Assembly (NCBI RefSeq): GCF_900141845.1
Contig: NZ_FQZB01000027.1
Location: 1-29,459 of the forward strand
DNA: 29,459 nucleotides
Origin: Clostridium cavendishii DSM 21758
GTDB lineage: Bacteria; Bacillota; Clostridia; Clostridiales; Clostridiaceae
Direction of reading: 5' to 3'
Below, piece by piece: positions 15,347 to 23,844 of this stretch (positions within the stretch are counted from its first letter, which is position 1; each line of letters opens with the position of its first letter). The position numbers and the translations under genes are program-made. The notes under the pieces were generated by a model. The model ran no database searches and was not told the DNA's origin. It was given only the letters and a program-made list of their open reading frames with translations.

Positions 15347-17830
15347 TTATAGTTGTTGCCATAAGGAAGGAACACTGGCAGGATCCCATCCTAATAATGC
15401 AGTGTGAGGTTGTAGGCATTTATAGGATTTTCCATTATAAGAAACAATATCTCCTGCTTTATAAGTTTTTCCAACAGTCCATGCATCAGTTGAAGGAGCT
15501 GTATTTTTAACAGTAATTATCCTAGTTACAGTTGTAGATAGACCTTTACTATCAGTAACTGAATAAGTTAAAGTGTAATCGCCAGCTAAATTGTTATTTA
15601 CACTACCTGTAATAACTATTTTATTAGTTAAGATTCCATCCTCTTTGTCTGTTGCAGTAACACCAGATTTAGGATCGAAATTTTCACCAATATTTATTGT
15701 TTTGTTAGTAGCACCTGAAATTGTGGGTGCTGTATTTGGGATTTCTGACTTAGTAACGGTAATTATTCTATCTGCAGTTGTAGATAAACCTTTACTATCA
15801 GTAACTGAGTATTTTAGAGTATAGGTTCCAACTATATTTGTATTTACTGAACCTGTAATAGATATTTTACTTGTTAAATCACCATCTTCTCTATCACTTG
15901 CAGTTACACCTTCTAGTGGATTAAAACTGTCACCAACATTTATAGTTTTATTAGCAACACCTGAAATAGAAGGAGCAGAATTTTCATTAGGATTAGTGGT
16001 TCCAAAGATATTTTGTCTAGCTATTTCAACAGCGCCCTTATGGATACGTTGAGATAACTCTATGCTTTGGATAGCAGAGATATCTTTTGGAGCAGTGCTT
16101 GTCTTTAATTTAAAGGAATAAGTTTTTCCAGGTTCTAATGTTTTTGCTTCATAAACAGTAGATATATCTACTACTGTATAACCATTTTCGTAGCTAACGG
16201 TACCAGCAGTATATTCACCAGATTGTAAAGGACCATCAGTACTCTTTATATATAGTTTAGGTGTTTTTATGGTTTCTGCAGCCTTTTCTACACCACTTAA
16301 AACTTCACCAGATTCCTGAAGTTTCTCATTGTTTGTAATGGTTACTTGATAACCGCCTCCTGTACCCCAGCCTTCAGCATATGGAGTTACTTTAGCTGTG
16401 ACATTCAAGTTTTTATAGACTATATCGTGTTTTGGAAGTTCTGCAGAGCTGTATAAACCATTTTTAGTAGCATTAGTCAATTCATCACGGACACTTGTAG
16501 AAGTTGGAGCATCTTGAGATGACATCCATCCTATCATACCACCTAAATTATTTTCGTTAACGTATTTGGTTTTTTCTGCTATTGATCTAGGATTATCATA
16601 GGTGAAGAAAGCACCACCATTTTCATCATATAAATATGGAGCTTTAGCTGTATCATCCCAATACTCTTTAAGTCCAGGGAATGTAGCTTTTAATTTATTT
16701 AAGCTTCTATAAGCCCATACTCCACCTATACGCCCACCATCACCAGGTTTCAAAGGTGCTTCGTTAGTAGCTCCTCTTGCAGGAGTACCATCAGCATCCT
16801 TAGTCACTTGTTCAGCTGTACCATATAAACCAGGGGTCTTAGAATCTGGTCCTTTAGAAACCTTTTGCCAGCCACGGGTGTAATAAGCTGCACCAACAAC
16901 AACTTTATTAGCTGTTGCGCCATTGCTTAAAAGATACTTAACACTTTCATCTATAGATAGACCAGCGCCCTTAGTTGGATCATTTGGATTAGGATAAAGG
17001 CCAGTTTGATGTCCGCTTGTATCATCCCAAGCACCTCTCATATCATAGGTCATTATATTAGCAAAATCTACAGTTTCAAATACTTTTTTAATATCAATAC
17101 CTGCATCTAACCTTTTCTTTGGGGCAGGGATAGCTACAGATAGTTCATAAGATTTACCAACTTTAGGACCTTGTTCATTTAGAGCTTTTCTAAAATCTTG
17201 TAGTAAAAGAACATAATTTTGTTTGTCTTCAGGAGTAGAATATTTTGTACCTTCATCTCTTTCGTTATCTATAAGATCAGGTTCTCTAACAGAACCAGGG
17301 TATTCCCAGTCGATGTCAACAAAATCCATATTAGCGTAATCAATAAATTTCATAACGTTTTCAACAAATTTAGCTCTAGTAGAACTGTTAGCTGCTACAG
17401 TAGAAAAGTCGCCAGACTTAGACCAACCGCCTAGAGAAATACCTATTTTTAAGTTTGGATTTTCAGCTCTTAATTCTTGGAATGCATTTATTAAGCCAGC
17501 ATTTGCAGAATTCCATTGTACTTCAGGCATTCCAACTGGTGCACCAAGACTTGCTTGAGCATCTGTAAATTTTAAACTTCCATCAGCGTTAAAATCTAAA
17601 AACGCAAAATTTAAATGTGTCAATTGTTTTGCTGGGATATCTTTAGGATAGAAAGTTTCTTGTCCACCCCAAATAGACCAATCACCGTAATACATTACAT
17701 TACGTTTAGTTTGATTTACTTGAGTTGTAGCTTTAACTTCAGTAGATGGATAGATAACTATTGTGGTACCCATAAGCATTGGTACCAAGGTAAATGCGAT
17801 AAGAGATTTTTTGAATTTTTGTTTTACCAT
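15347..17830 (-). CDS. Secreted GH18 chitinase with two Ig-like repeats and CBM5/12
   Basis: Extracellular endo- or exo-acting chitinase of 827 residues. A basic signal peptide (about 1-35) precedes a GH18 barrel (about 42-455) with the SxGG strand 'GISLGGW' (130-136) and the catalytic DxxDxDxE at D169, D172, D174 and E176 in 'DFVDIDWEYPG'. A beta-sandwich region follows (about 470-610). Next are two DUF5011/HYR-like Ig repeats (617-694 and 699-775) sharing 'NKTIN.G..F.P..GVTA.D.EDG' and 'TYSVTDSKGLST'. The C-terminal CBM5/12 chitin-binding module is at about 782-827, with conserved Trp and Tyr. GGAGGGAGT supports the start. Size and order resemble the ChiB type of chitinase from Clostridium paraputrificum. 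It is monocistronic with its own promoter and a leader hairpin. Confidence 0.95.
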   Translation of the reverse strand: MVKQKFKKSLIAFTLVPMLMGTTIVIYPSTEVKATTQVNQTKRNVMYYGDWSIWGGQETFYPKDIPAKQLTHLNFAFLDFNADGSLKFTDAQASLGAPVGMPEVQWNSANAGLINAFQELRAENPNLKIGISLGGWSKSGDFSTVAANSSTRAKFVENVMKFIDYANMDFVDIDWEYPGSVREPDLIDNERDEGTKYSTPEDKQNYVLLLQDFRKALNEQGPKVGKSYELSVAIPAPKKRLDAGIDIKKVFETVDFANIMTYDMRGAWDDTSGHQTGLYPNPNDPTKGAGLSIDESVKYLLSNGATANKVVVGAAYYTRGWQKVSKGPDSKTPGLYGTAEQVTKDADGTPARGATNEAPLKPGDGGRIGGVWAYRSLNKLKATFPGLKEYWDDTAKAPYLYDENGGAFFTYDNPRSIAEKTKYVNENNLGGMIGWMSSQDAPTSTSVRDELTNATKNGLYSSAELPKHDIVYKNLNVTAKVTPYAEGWGTGGGYQVTITNNEKLQESGEVLSGVEKAAETIKTPKLYIKSTDGPLQSGEYTAGTVSYENGYTVVDISTVYEAKTLEPGKTYSFKLKTSTAPKDISAIQSIELSQRIHKGAVEIARQNIFGTTNPNENSAPSISGVANKTINVGDSFNPLEGVTASDREDGDLTSKISITGSVNTNIVGTYTLKYSVTDSKGLSTTADRIITVTKSEIPNTAPTISGATNKTINIGENFDPKSGVTATDKEDGILTNKIVITGSVNNNLAGDYTLTYSVTDSKGLSTTVTRIITVKNTAPSTDAWTVGKTYKAGDIVSYNGKSYKCLQPHTALLGWDPASVPSLWQQL

Positions 17831-17856
17831 TTGACTCCCTCCACTATTTTTATTTT

Positions 17857-17878
17857 CTTCAAAACTATGGTTTTGAAG
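17857..17878 (-). promoter_or_regulatory. Inverted repeat in the chitinase mRNA leader
   Basis: CTTCAAAAC (17857-17865) and GTTTTGAAG (17870-17878) form a perfect 9-bp stem with a 4-base loop. It lies between the chitinase promoter and its ribosome site. It could be a repressor operator or a 5' stabilising hairpin. Confidence 0.5.
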
Positions 17879-17923
17879 TATGTAAATGGAGAAAAAATGT
17901 TAATTTATATGTATTTAATAATT

Positions 17924-17951
17924 ATTATAGCATCCGGTTAAAGGTTTACAA
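17924..17951 (-). promoter_or_regulatory. Chitinase promoter
   Basis: Minus strand: TTGTAA (17946-17951), a 16-base spacer ending in ATGC, and TATAAT (17924-17929). The TGC before the hexamer makes it an extended -10. The leader is about 90 bases long. Confidence 0.6.
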
Positions 17952-17990
17952 GAGAAAAAATGCAAAAATATATATAAATTTTTCGACAAA

Positions 17991-18024
17991 TTTTTAGTAT
18001 ATTCAATATAGAATATACTAAAAA
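17991..18024. repeat. 14-bp inverted repeat between divergent chitinase and VanW genes
   Basis: TTTTTAGTATATTC (17991-18004) and its exact complement (18011-18024) flank a 6-base loop. It lies upstream of the chitinase -35 and about 50 bases upstream of the VanW-gene -10 (TATAAT at 18074-18079). An operator is more likely than a terminator, since no gene ends here. Confidence 0.5.
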
Positions 18025-18126
18025 TAAATTTAGAGAAAATTCTAATAATGAAGAAATTATCTATAAAAAGGTGTATAATTGAATATGGATAACAATATTT
18101 AGTTTATATTAGACGGGGGACGGGAA

Positions 18127-19416
18127 ATGAGTAGGAAGAACAAAAAAGGTTTAAATAAAAAGAAAGTTATTCTTGGAGTTGTAATATTTGTTATATTGAG
18201 TGTATTAGGAATATATTCGATAAATGTAAATAATAATGTCAAGCTTTGGAGCGATAAGATATATCCAGGAGTAAAGGTTGAGGGTATCAACTTAGAAGGG
18301 AAGAATAAAAAGGAAGCAGAGGATATTTTGAAAAAGGAATTTAGTGATAAGATTTTAAATAAAAAGTTAGTTGCTAAAGCAGGAGAAACCTCTATAGATA
18401 TTAAATACTCTGACTTAGATCCTAAGTATGATATAGAAAAAGCTATAAAAGAAGCTATTAGTCTAGGTAAAGACGGAAATATGTACTCTCAAAATAGTAA
18501 AATAAAAAAAGGAATAGTAAAGGATATAAAATTAGATTTTACTTATAGTAAAGAGAAAGAAAAGACTTTTGAAGAGAAGCTAAAGGTTAAAGCGAATAAA
18601 GCGCCAGTAAATGCAAAGTTAACAATAAATAATGGTAATAAAAATATTACTGATGGTGTTAATGGAAGAAAAATAAATGATGAGAAAATGTCAAAGCTTA
18701 TTAATGATTCTATAAATGGTAAGCTTTCAGAAGAAATAACTGTAGAAGTACCAATGGAAGATCAGAAGCCTAAGGTGACAAGAGATGATTTATCTAAAAT
18801 AAATGGTATTATAGGAACTTTTAGTACTAATTTTCCACCAGGACAGACATCTGGAAGAGAGCAAACTTTAAGAGTAGGTACAAATAAACTTAATGGTACA
18901 GTAGTTGCACCAGATGAAGTTTTCAGCTTTAATGACACAGTAGGTGAAAGAACAAAGCAAAATGGATTTGGCGTAGGTGGTGTATTTAAAGGCACAAAAT
19001 TAGTGGATGAAGTTGGCGGTGGAATATGTCAGATATCAACTACAATATATAGAGCTATTATGGACGCAGGTATAAGATCAACAGAAAGATACAATCATTC
19101 ATTTGGAACAAGTTATTCAGATTATGGCCTAGATGCTACTGTTTATTATGGCTCATTAGATTATAAGTTTAAAAATACATATAAGGCCCCAATATATATA
19201 GAAAGTTATATACAAGATAAAAAAGTTATTTTTAATATTTATGGGGATACATCTGAAAAAGGTGATAAAACTTATGAGTTAGTAGCTGAAGGATTGCATG
19301 ATATAGGAAATAATAAAGTTCAAGTAAATTCTTATTTCATAACAAAACAAGGTGGTAAGGAAATATCAAAAGAAAAGGTATCTACTGATGTGTATGGTAC
19401 TAAACTTGATCGTTAG
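18127..19416 (+). CDS. VanW-family membrane-anchored protein with peptidoglycan-binding-like domain
   Basis: The 429-residue protein has a Lys-rich N-terminus and one transmembrane helix (about 14-31). The YoaR/PG_binding_4-type region (about 45-210) opens with 'YPGVKVEGINLEGKNKKEAEDIL'. A VanW domain follows (about 225-370), with 'TSGREQTLRVGTNKLNGTVVAPDEVFSFN', 'EVGGGICQISTTIY' and 'YNHSFGTSYSDYGLDATVYYGS'. The tail 'QVNSYFITKQGGKEISKEKVSTD' resembles a short G5-like strand set. The protein likely sits outside the cell at the wall. VanW was named from vancomycin clusters, but the role of the family is unknown, and nothing else here suggests glycopeptide resistance. A GGGGGA ribosome site precedes the ATG. 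Confidence 0.9.
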   Translation: MSRKNKKGLNKKKVILGVVIFVILSVLGIYSINVNNNVKLWSDKIYPGVKVEGINLEGKNKKEAEDILKKEFSDKILNKKLVAKAGETSIDIKYSDLDPKYDIEKAIKEAISLGKDGNMYSQNSKIKKGIVKDIKLDFTYSKEKEKTFEEKLKVKANKAPVNAKLTINNGNKNITDGVNGRKINDEKMSKLINDSINGKLSEEITVEVPMEDQKPKVTRDDLSKINGIIGTFSTNFPPGQTSGREQTLRVGTNKLNGTVVAPDEVFSFNDTVGERTKQNGFGVGGVFKGTKLVDEVGGGICQISTTIYRAIMDAGIRSTERYNHSFGTSYSDYGLDATVYYGSLDYKFKNTYKAPIYIESYIQDKKVIFNIYGDTSEKGDKTYELVAEGLHDIGNNKVQVNSYFITKQGGKEISKEKVSTDVYGTKLDR

Positions 19417-19424
19417 ATAATTTT

Positions 19425-19468
19425 AAGAGTTTAAAACTAATTTTTGAATATTAGTTTTAAACTCTTTT
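19425..19468 (+). terminator. Terminator after the VanW-family gene
   Basis: A 16-bp perfect stem (19425-19440 with 19451-19466), a 10-base loop and a T-rich tail. It starts just after the stop codon. Confidence 0.85.
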
Positions 19469-19618
19469 ATTTTATCTTCAATGAATGTATTGATATAAAT
19501 TTAGATTTAAAATTGTAATATATAATATAAAAAATGATTTTTAATAAGAAGATTTTTATAATGTCCGACTACTTAAAATGATAAATTTAATTTAAATATA
19601 TGTAATGCAAAAGTAATA

Positions 19619-19627
19619 TGCTATAAT
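19619..19627 (+). promoter_or_regulatory. Extended -10 promoter of surE
   Basis: TGCTATAAT, with the consensus hexamer at 19622-19627, lies about 55 bases before the surE start codon. No -35 is evident. Confidence 0.5.
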
Positions 19628-19679
19628 TTTACATATCTGAATGGTAAAATGTAAATATGAATTTAAAGGGAGGTCGCTT

Positions 19680-20450
19680 ATGGATCTATTAATAACTAAC
19701 GATGATGGAATAAATGCAAGAGGAATATTAGAACTTGCAAAGGAGCTTTCTAAAAAGCATGAAGTAACTTTAGTAGCTCCGAGAACTCAAAAAAGTGCAT
19801 GTTCACATTCTATAAGTTTGCATGAGCCTATAAGAGTTAGAGAAGAAAAAATAGAAGGATTAAATTGTAAATGTTATAGTGTATTGGGTACACCAGCAGA
19901 TTGTACTCAAGTTGGGATTAAATTGCTAGATAAAAAGTATGATATGGTTATATCCGGAATAAACAAAGGATTAAATACAGGTATAGATGTATTATATTCA
20001 GGTACAGTATCAGCAGCTATGGAAGCAGCACTATATAAAATACCAGCGATGGCTGTATCCTTACAAGTTGATTTTGAAGAAGAAAATGTAGAGGAAGATT
20101 ATGGTTTAGCTGTAGATTATGTGAAAAGAGTTTTAAATATAGTTGAGAAAGAATACTTAAAGAATGATGTAGTTCTTAATTTAAATATACCTATGTGTAA
20201 AAAAGAGGATATAAAAGGTTTTAAGGTCTGTAAAATAGATAAAGGGCTTTATGATACTAAGTATATATTTATAGAAAAAAATGAAGAGAATGAGGAAATA
20301 TATAAAATAAAAGGTAGTAGAGAAGAATGCAGTGATGAAAATAGCGATGTTCATTATATTTCACAAGGATATGTCACTTTAACTCCATTATATTTTGACT
20401 TAACTAAGTATAGTTTATTAAATGAAGTAGATAAAGTATTTAAATTATAA
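19680..20450 (+). CDS. surE: 5'/3'-nucleotidase SurE
   Basis: Metal-dependent phosphatase that removes phosphate from nucleoside 5'- and 3'-monophosphates and is linked to stationary-phase survival. The 256-residue protein starts with 'LLITNDDGINARGI', whose Asp-Asp pair binds the metal. It also has 'GTPADCTQVGI' and 'VISGINKGLNTGIDVLYSGTVSAAMEA', all SurE signatures in the usual order, and the length fits the family. A longer in-frame start at 19641 exists, but GGGAGG six bases before the ATG at 19680, and the fact that the family begins right before LLITNDDG, fix the start. It lies 25 bases before the ABC ATPase gene. Confidence 0.95.
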   Translation: MDLLITNDDGINARGILELAKELSKKHEVTLVAPRTQKSACSHSISLHEPIRVREEKIEGLNCKCYSVLGTPADCTQVGIKLLDKKYDMVISGINKGLNTGIDVLYSGTVSAAMEAALYKIPAMAVSLQVDFEEENVEEDYGLAVDYVKRVLNIVEKEYLKNDVVLNLNIPMCKKEDIKGFKVCKIDKGLYDTKYIFIEKNEENEEIYKIKGSREECSDENSDVHYISQGYVTLTPLYFDLTKYSLLNEVDKVFKL

Positions 20451-20475
20451 ATATTATTTTATGAAGGGTGAAATT

Positions 20476-21261
20476 ATGGAAAACAAAGAAAGTATAATAT
20501 CGATTAAAAATTTAGAGATGAGCTATGGAAATAAAAAAGTACTTAAAGGAATCAATTTAGAAATACCAAGGGGACAAATTATAGGCTATATAGGTGCTAA
20601 TGGGGCTGGTAAGAGTACAACTATAAAAATAATGTTAGGAATATTATCTGGATATACTGGAACAGTTGAGATATTAGGAAAGGATATTTCAACTGGAGGT
20701 GTTGAGTATAAAAAGAAAATAGGTTATGTACCAGAATTAGCAGATATATATGAGAATTTAACAGCTTATGAATATATATCTTTCATTGGTGGCGTATATG
20801 GAATCGAAGAAAATAAACTTATGACAAAGGCCGAAAAACTTATGGATTTATTTGGTATAAAGGATGCATTTAAATCAAGAATATCGTCTTATTCAAAGGG
20901 GATGAAACAAAAACTTTTAATAATATGTAGCTTAATTCATAACCCAGACATATTATTTTTTGATGAGCCATTAAGTGGCCTTGATGCAAATAGCGTTATG
21001 GTATTTAAGGAGATAATGGATAGTCTTGCGAAAGAAGGTAAAACAATATTTTATTCATCACATATAATGGATGTAGTTGAAAAGGTAAGTGACAGGATTC
21101 TTCTTTTAAATGATGGGCAAATAGTAGCAGATGGTAGTTTTGAGGAATTGAAGAATAACCAAAAGGAAGGCTCATTGGAAGAAATATTTAATCAGTTAAC
21201 TGGCTTTAATGAACATACGTCTATAGCAAAAGATTTCGTATCGCTAGTTGAAGAGGTGTAA
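20476..21261 (+). CDS. ABC transporter ATP-binding protein
   Basis: The 261-residue nucleotide-binding subunit has Walker A GANGAGKST (40-48), a Q-loop-like 'VPELADIYENLTAYEY', the signature 'YSKGMKQ' (139-145), Walker B 'ILFFDEP' (159-165), D-loop 'SGLD' and switch His in 'YSSHIMDVVEK'. The 'GYIGANGAGKST' and 'YSKGMKQKL' forms are those of ABC-2-type exporters. An in-frame ATG at 20461 exists, but AAGGGTG lies between it and the ATG at 20476, which is therefore preferred. The permease starts 3 bases after its stop. Together they should form an exporter; the substrate is unknown. Confidence 0.93.
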   Translation: MENKESIISIKNLEMSYGNKKVLKGINLEIPRGQIIGYIGANGAGKSTTIKIMLGILSGYTGTVEILGKDISTGGVEYKKKIGYVPELADIYENLTAYEYISFIGGVYGIEENKLMTKAEKLMDLFGIKDAFKSRISSYSKGMKQKLLIICSLIHNPDILFFDEPLSGLDANSVMVFKEIMDSLAKEGKTIFYSSHIMDVVEKVSDRILLLNDGQIVADGSFEELKNNQKEGSLEEIFNQLTGFNEHTSIAKDFVSLVEEV

Positions 21262-21264
21262 GAT

Positions 21265-22932
21265 ATGAAAGATTTTAAGATTCTCAAACTTGTAGACTTA
21301 TTCAAAACCTTTTATGAAAAAGCTGGTGTTGATTATAACATAATGAGAAAAATACTTCAGTTAAAGCTTACTATGGATGGTAGAAGAGTAAGCTCTGTAA
21401 TGGGAAAAAATAAGAAACAGGATGAAACTAAAGATAAAAATAACTATTTAATGCTATTAGCCTTTAATATGTTTATAAGTTTCTTTATAGCAATGGCTAC
21501 AATTATAAGAAATATACCAGTAATGATGGCTACCAATATAGTTATAGGTATAACTTTGTTCATGTTAGTTTCACTTATGATATCAGATTTTTCTGCTGTA
21601 TTATTAGATGTAAAAGAAAAAAATATATTATTACCTAAACCTATAAGTAATAAAACATTTAATGCTGCTAAAGTTACTCATATATTTTTATATTTAATGG
21701 GATTATCAGTATCATTTTCAGTTATACCATTAGTTATAGGAACTATAAGATATGGTATTGTATTTTTTTTAATACTTTTTATAGAAATATTTATAATGGC
21801 AGCAGTAGTAATTGCTCTAACAGCTATGGTTTATACAATTGTATTAAATTTTTTTGATGGTGAGAAACTTAAGGATATAATAAACTACTTTCAAATTTTT
21901 TTAGCATTTATATTTGCATTTGGATATCAATTTATGAATAGGATATTTGATATCGGTATTATATCAAGAACAGAATATGTAGCGAAACCTTGGCATGTTT
22001 TATTGCCATCAATGTGGTTTTCTGCCCCTTTTGGATTTTTCATGGATGGATACAAACAACCTATAATTTTTGTGCTATTAATATTACTTATAGTAGCGCC
22101 AGTAATTCTTATAATTTTTTATTTAAAAATAGTAGTCCCATATTTTGAAAAAAGTCTTCAAAAATTAAATGATAATGGAAACTCAATATCAAGAGGGAAA
22201 AATAAGAGACAAGATTTTATAGCAAATATAATTTGCGTTGATAATATAGAAAAAGCTATGTTTAAATTTACCCAGAATATGATAGATAGTGAGAGAAGTT
22301 TAAAGCTTAAGATTTATCCTTCATTAGCTATGGCTGTATTTATGCCATTATTTTTTATATTTCCAAGAATTGAAAAAGGACAAAATTTTATAACTTCAAT
22401 AAGAGGGAGTATGGGTGGATATTCTCATTTATCTATGTATTGTACAATTCTTTTACTTTGTTTCTGTACAGCTTTTATAAGTAATAGTGATAGCTATAAA
22501 GGTGCATGGATATACAAGGCACTTCCAATAGAGACACCAGGTGCTTTGTTTAAAGGAGCTATAAAGGCAACATTATGTAAGTTAATAATACCTTTATACA
22601 TTGTTGAAAGTATTATATTTTTATTGATTAATGGTGTGACTATAAGCTTAGATATAGTAATAATGTTTTTTGTGTTAATATTTTTAGCTTTATTATATTT
22701 TAAGCTTGCAAATAAGACATTGCCATTCACAGTTAAGTTTGCAACTTCTGATAGTGGCAAGTTATTATTACCAAGTTTGGTAACACTTTTGTTATTAGGT
22801 ATATTTTTCGGCATACATATAGTAATTAAAGGAAATATATTATATAGATTGATATATGCCGTAATACTTTTAGGAGCTGACGTGGTAGTTTGGAATATAA
22901 GCTTTAATATAAAGTGGAAGGATGTAGAATAG
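21265..22932 (+). CDS. ABC transporter permease (ABC-2-like)
   Basis: This 555-residue integral membrane protein has about twelve hydrophobic segments, roughly six in each half. They are separated by a polar central loop (about 295-345, with 'SISRGKNKRQ') and preceded by a basic N-terminal cytoplasmic part with 'ILQLKLTMDGRR'. Permeases with this 'LKLTMDGRR' opening and paired with DrrA/CcmA-like ATPases are common in Firmicutes. The GAGGTG ribosome site is inside the end of the ATPase gene, so the pair is coupled. The operon ends in a hairpin shared with the convergent gene. Export of a lipid, peptide or antibiotic is possible; no evidence selects one. Confidence 0.88.
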   Translation: MKDFKILKLVDLFKTFYEKAGVDYNIMRKILQLKLTMDGRRVSSVMGKNKKQDETKDKNNYLMLLAFNMFISFFIAMATIIRNIPVMMATNIVIGITLFMLVSLMISDFSAVLLDVKEKNILLPKPISNKTFNAAKVTHIFLYLMGLSVSFSVIPLVIGTIRYGIVFFLILFIEIFIMAAVVIALTAMVYTIVLNFFDGEKLKDIINYFQIFLAFIFAFGYQFMNRIFDIGIISRTEYVAKPWHVLLPSMWFSAPFGFFMDGYKQPIIFVLLILLIVAPVILIIFYLKIVVPYFEKSLQKLNDNGNSISRGKNKRQDFIANIICVDNIEKAMFKFTQNMIDSERSLKLKIYPSLAMAVFMPLFFIFPRIEKGQNFITSIRGSMGGYSHLSMYCTILLLCFCTAFISNSDSYKGAWIYKALPIETPGALFKGAIKATLCKLIIPLYIVESIIFLLINGVTISLDIVIMFFVLIFLALLYFKLANKTLPFTVKFATSDSGKLLLPSLVTLLLLGIFFGIHIVIKGNILYRLIYAVILLGADVVVWNISFNIKWKDVE

Positions 22933-22967
22933 GATTCTTATAATATAAATATAGGGGATAAAAATAA

Positions 22968-23005
22968 AAAATTAGCCAGTTTACATTGGCTAATTTTCTT
23001 TTTTT
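22968..23005. terminator. Terminator overlapping the stop codon of the convergent gene
   Basis: An 11-bp stem (22968-22978 with 22987-22997), an 8-base loop and a T-run to 23005 on the + strand. The stop codon of the minus-strand gene (22990-22992) lies in the 3' arm, and the A-run before the stem gives a T-run on the minus strand. It therefore probably works both ways. Confidence 0.8.
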
Positions 23006-23421
23006 AAAGCAGGAATCACTTCTATAAAGTCACTCTTTTTTATCCATCCTTTTGAATTTATATTAGATTCATTAGGAAATAAAACATAATACCATATTTC
23101 ATTATCACATTCAGCTTCATCAATTATATTAACCTTAGTTTTAGTAGGTAAATTTAGTAACAAGGGTAAACTAATTAATGGTACTAAATACACGTTTGTA
23201 TTATCTTTAGTAGTTCCGTAAGCATTAGAAGGTATTTTATATAGTATAGAAATGTTAGCGGGTGTTTTAGAAACTTTTAAATATTTTTCTCTCAGATTAA
23301 TATATTGTCTGTTCAAAGATAGATACTGAGATTTTGAATCAATTAATTGGTTATTTAGGTAAAAGAACATAGCAACGCAAGCTAAAATTAATAATATTAT
23401 TAAAAATACAGCGAATTTCAT
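22990..23421 (-). CDS. Membrane-anchored SH3-like domain protein
   Basis: The 143-residue protein has one N-terminal transmembrane helix (about 3-22) and a short probable coiled coil (about 24-50, 'SQYLSLNRQYINLREKYLKV'). The C-terminal region (about 70-137) looks like a bacterial SH3 domain: 'TNVYLVP', 'LPTKTKVNIIDE', 'IWYYVLF' and 'SKGWIKKSDF', where the W-Y-V strand and the GWI turn are typical. Such domains bind the wall or other proteins outside the cell. The ribosome site (TAGGAG on the minus strand) lies in the arm of a hairpin at 23430-23470, so translation may be controlled. It is the last of a possible three-gene minus-strand run behind the TauE/SafE and DUF1634 genes. Confidence 0.75.
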   Translation of the reverse strand: MKFAVFLIILLILACVAMFFYLNNQLIDSKSQYLSLNRQYINLREKYLKVSKTPANISILYKIPSNAYGTTKDNTNVYLVPLISLPLLLNLPTKTKVNIIDEAECDNEIWYYVLFPNESNINSKGWIKKSDFIEVIPALKKEN

Positions 23422-23429
23422 AAAAAATA

Positions 23430-23470
23430 CTCCTATAAATATTACTATATATTAAGTATATTTATAGGAG
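23430..23470 (-). promoter_or_regulatory. Hairpin covering the ribosome site, terminator-like
   Basis: A 13-bp perfect stem (23430-23442 with 23458-23470) and a 15-base loop. On the minus strand the 3' arm ends in TAGGAG, the ribosome site of the SH3-like gene, and is followed by a T-run that meets the ATG. It can both hide the site and end transcription from the upstream gene. Confidence 0.6.
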
Positions 23471-23480
23471 CTAATATTTA

Positions 23481-23840
23481 TTATAGTGCTTTACCAATAA
23501 TTAAACTAATTATAAGAATAGTTAGAACTATTGAGGTTATTTTTACATATAAATAATCTTTAGCTTTTATAAAAACTAAGATAGATATGGCTACCCTAAA
23601 GATAGGTGTAAATATTAAAATTAATAGGCCTAAGCTTATAATAGAATATGCTTTAAGAGTCACTACACCGCTAAACACTTCAATTATAGAAGTAGGAAAA
23701 TAATCACCTTCATATCCGCTATTACCAGTAATTAAAAACATAGATAAACCTATTATTATGAAAATAGCACTTATAAGAACACCAACTCTAAGAGCTTTGC
23801 TTATAAATAATTCAACTTCTTCAATTTCAGAATTTCTCAT
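23481..23840 (-). CDS. DUF1634 membrane protein
   Basis: The 119-residue protein has three hydrophobic helices (about 18-37, 62-83 and 98-117) with 'EEVELFISKALRVGVLIS' at the start. Length and layout match DUF1634, a family of small membrane proteins that nearly always lies next to TauE/SafE permeases. It follows the TauE/SafE gene with a 4-base gap, and its GGGTGG ribosome site lies at that gene's end. It is probably a partner or regulator of the permease; its biochemical role is not known. Confidence 0.85.
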   Translation of the reverse strand: MRNSEIEEVELFISKALRVGVLISAIFIIIGLSMFLITGNSGYEGDYFPTSIIEVFSGVVTLKAYSIISLGLLILIFTPIFRVAISILVFIKAKDYLYVKITSIVLTILIISLIIGKAL

Positions 23841-23844
23841 ATGT

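Noticed and set aside
15591..15824. Plus-strand frame inside the chitinase gene
   Set aside because: It is a shadow of the Ig-like repeat coding region, with no ribosome site and no recognisable product.
18127..19416. Vancomycin resistance locus based on the VanW name
   Set aside because: No vanH/A/X-type genes are present, and the two-component genes are far away; VanW domains are common in clostridia without resistance.
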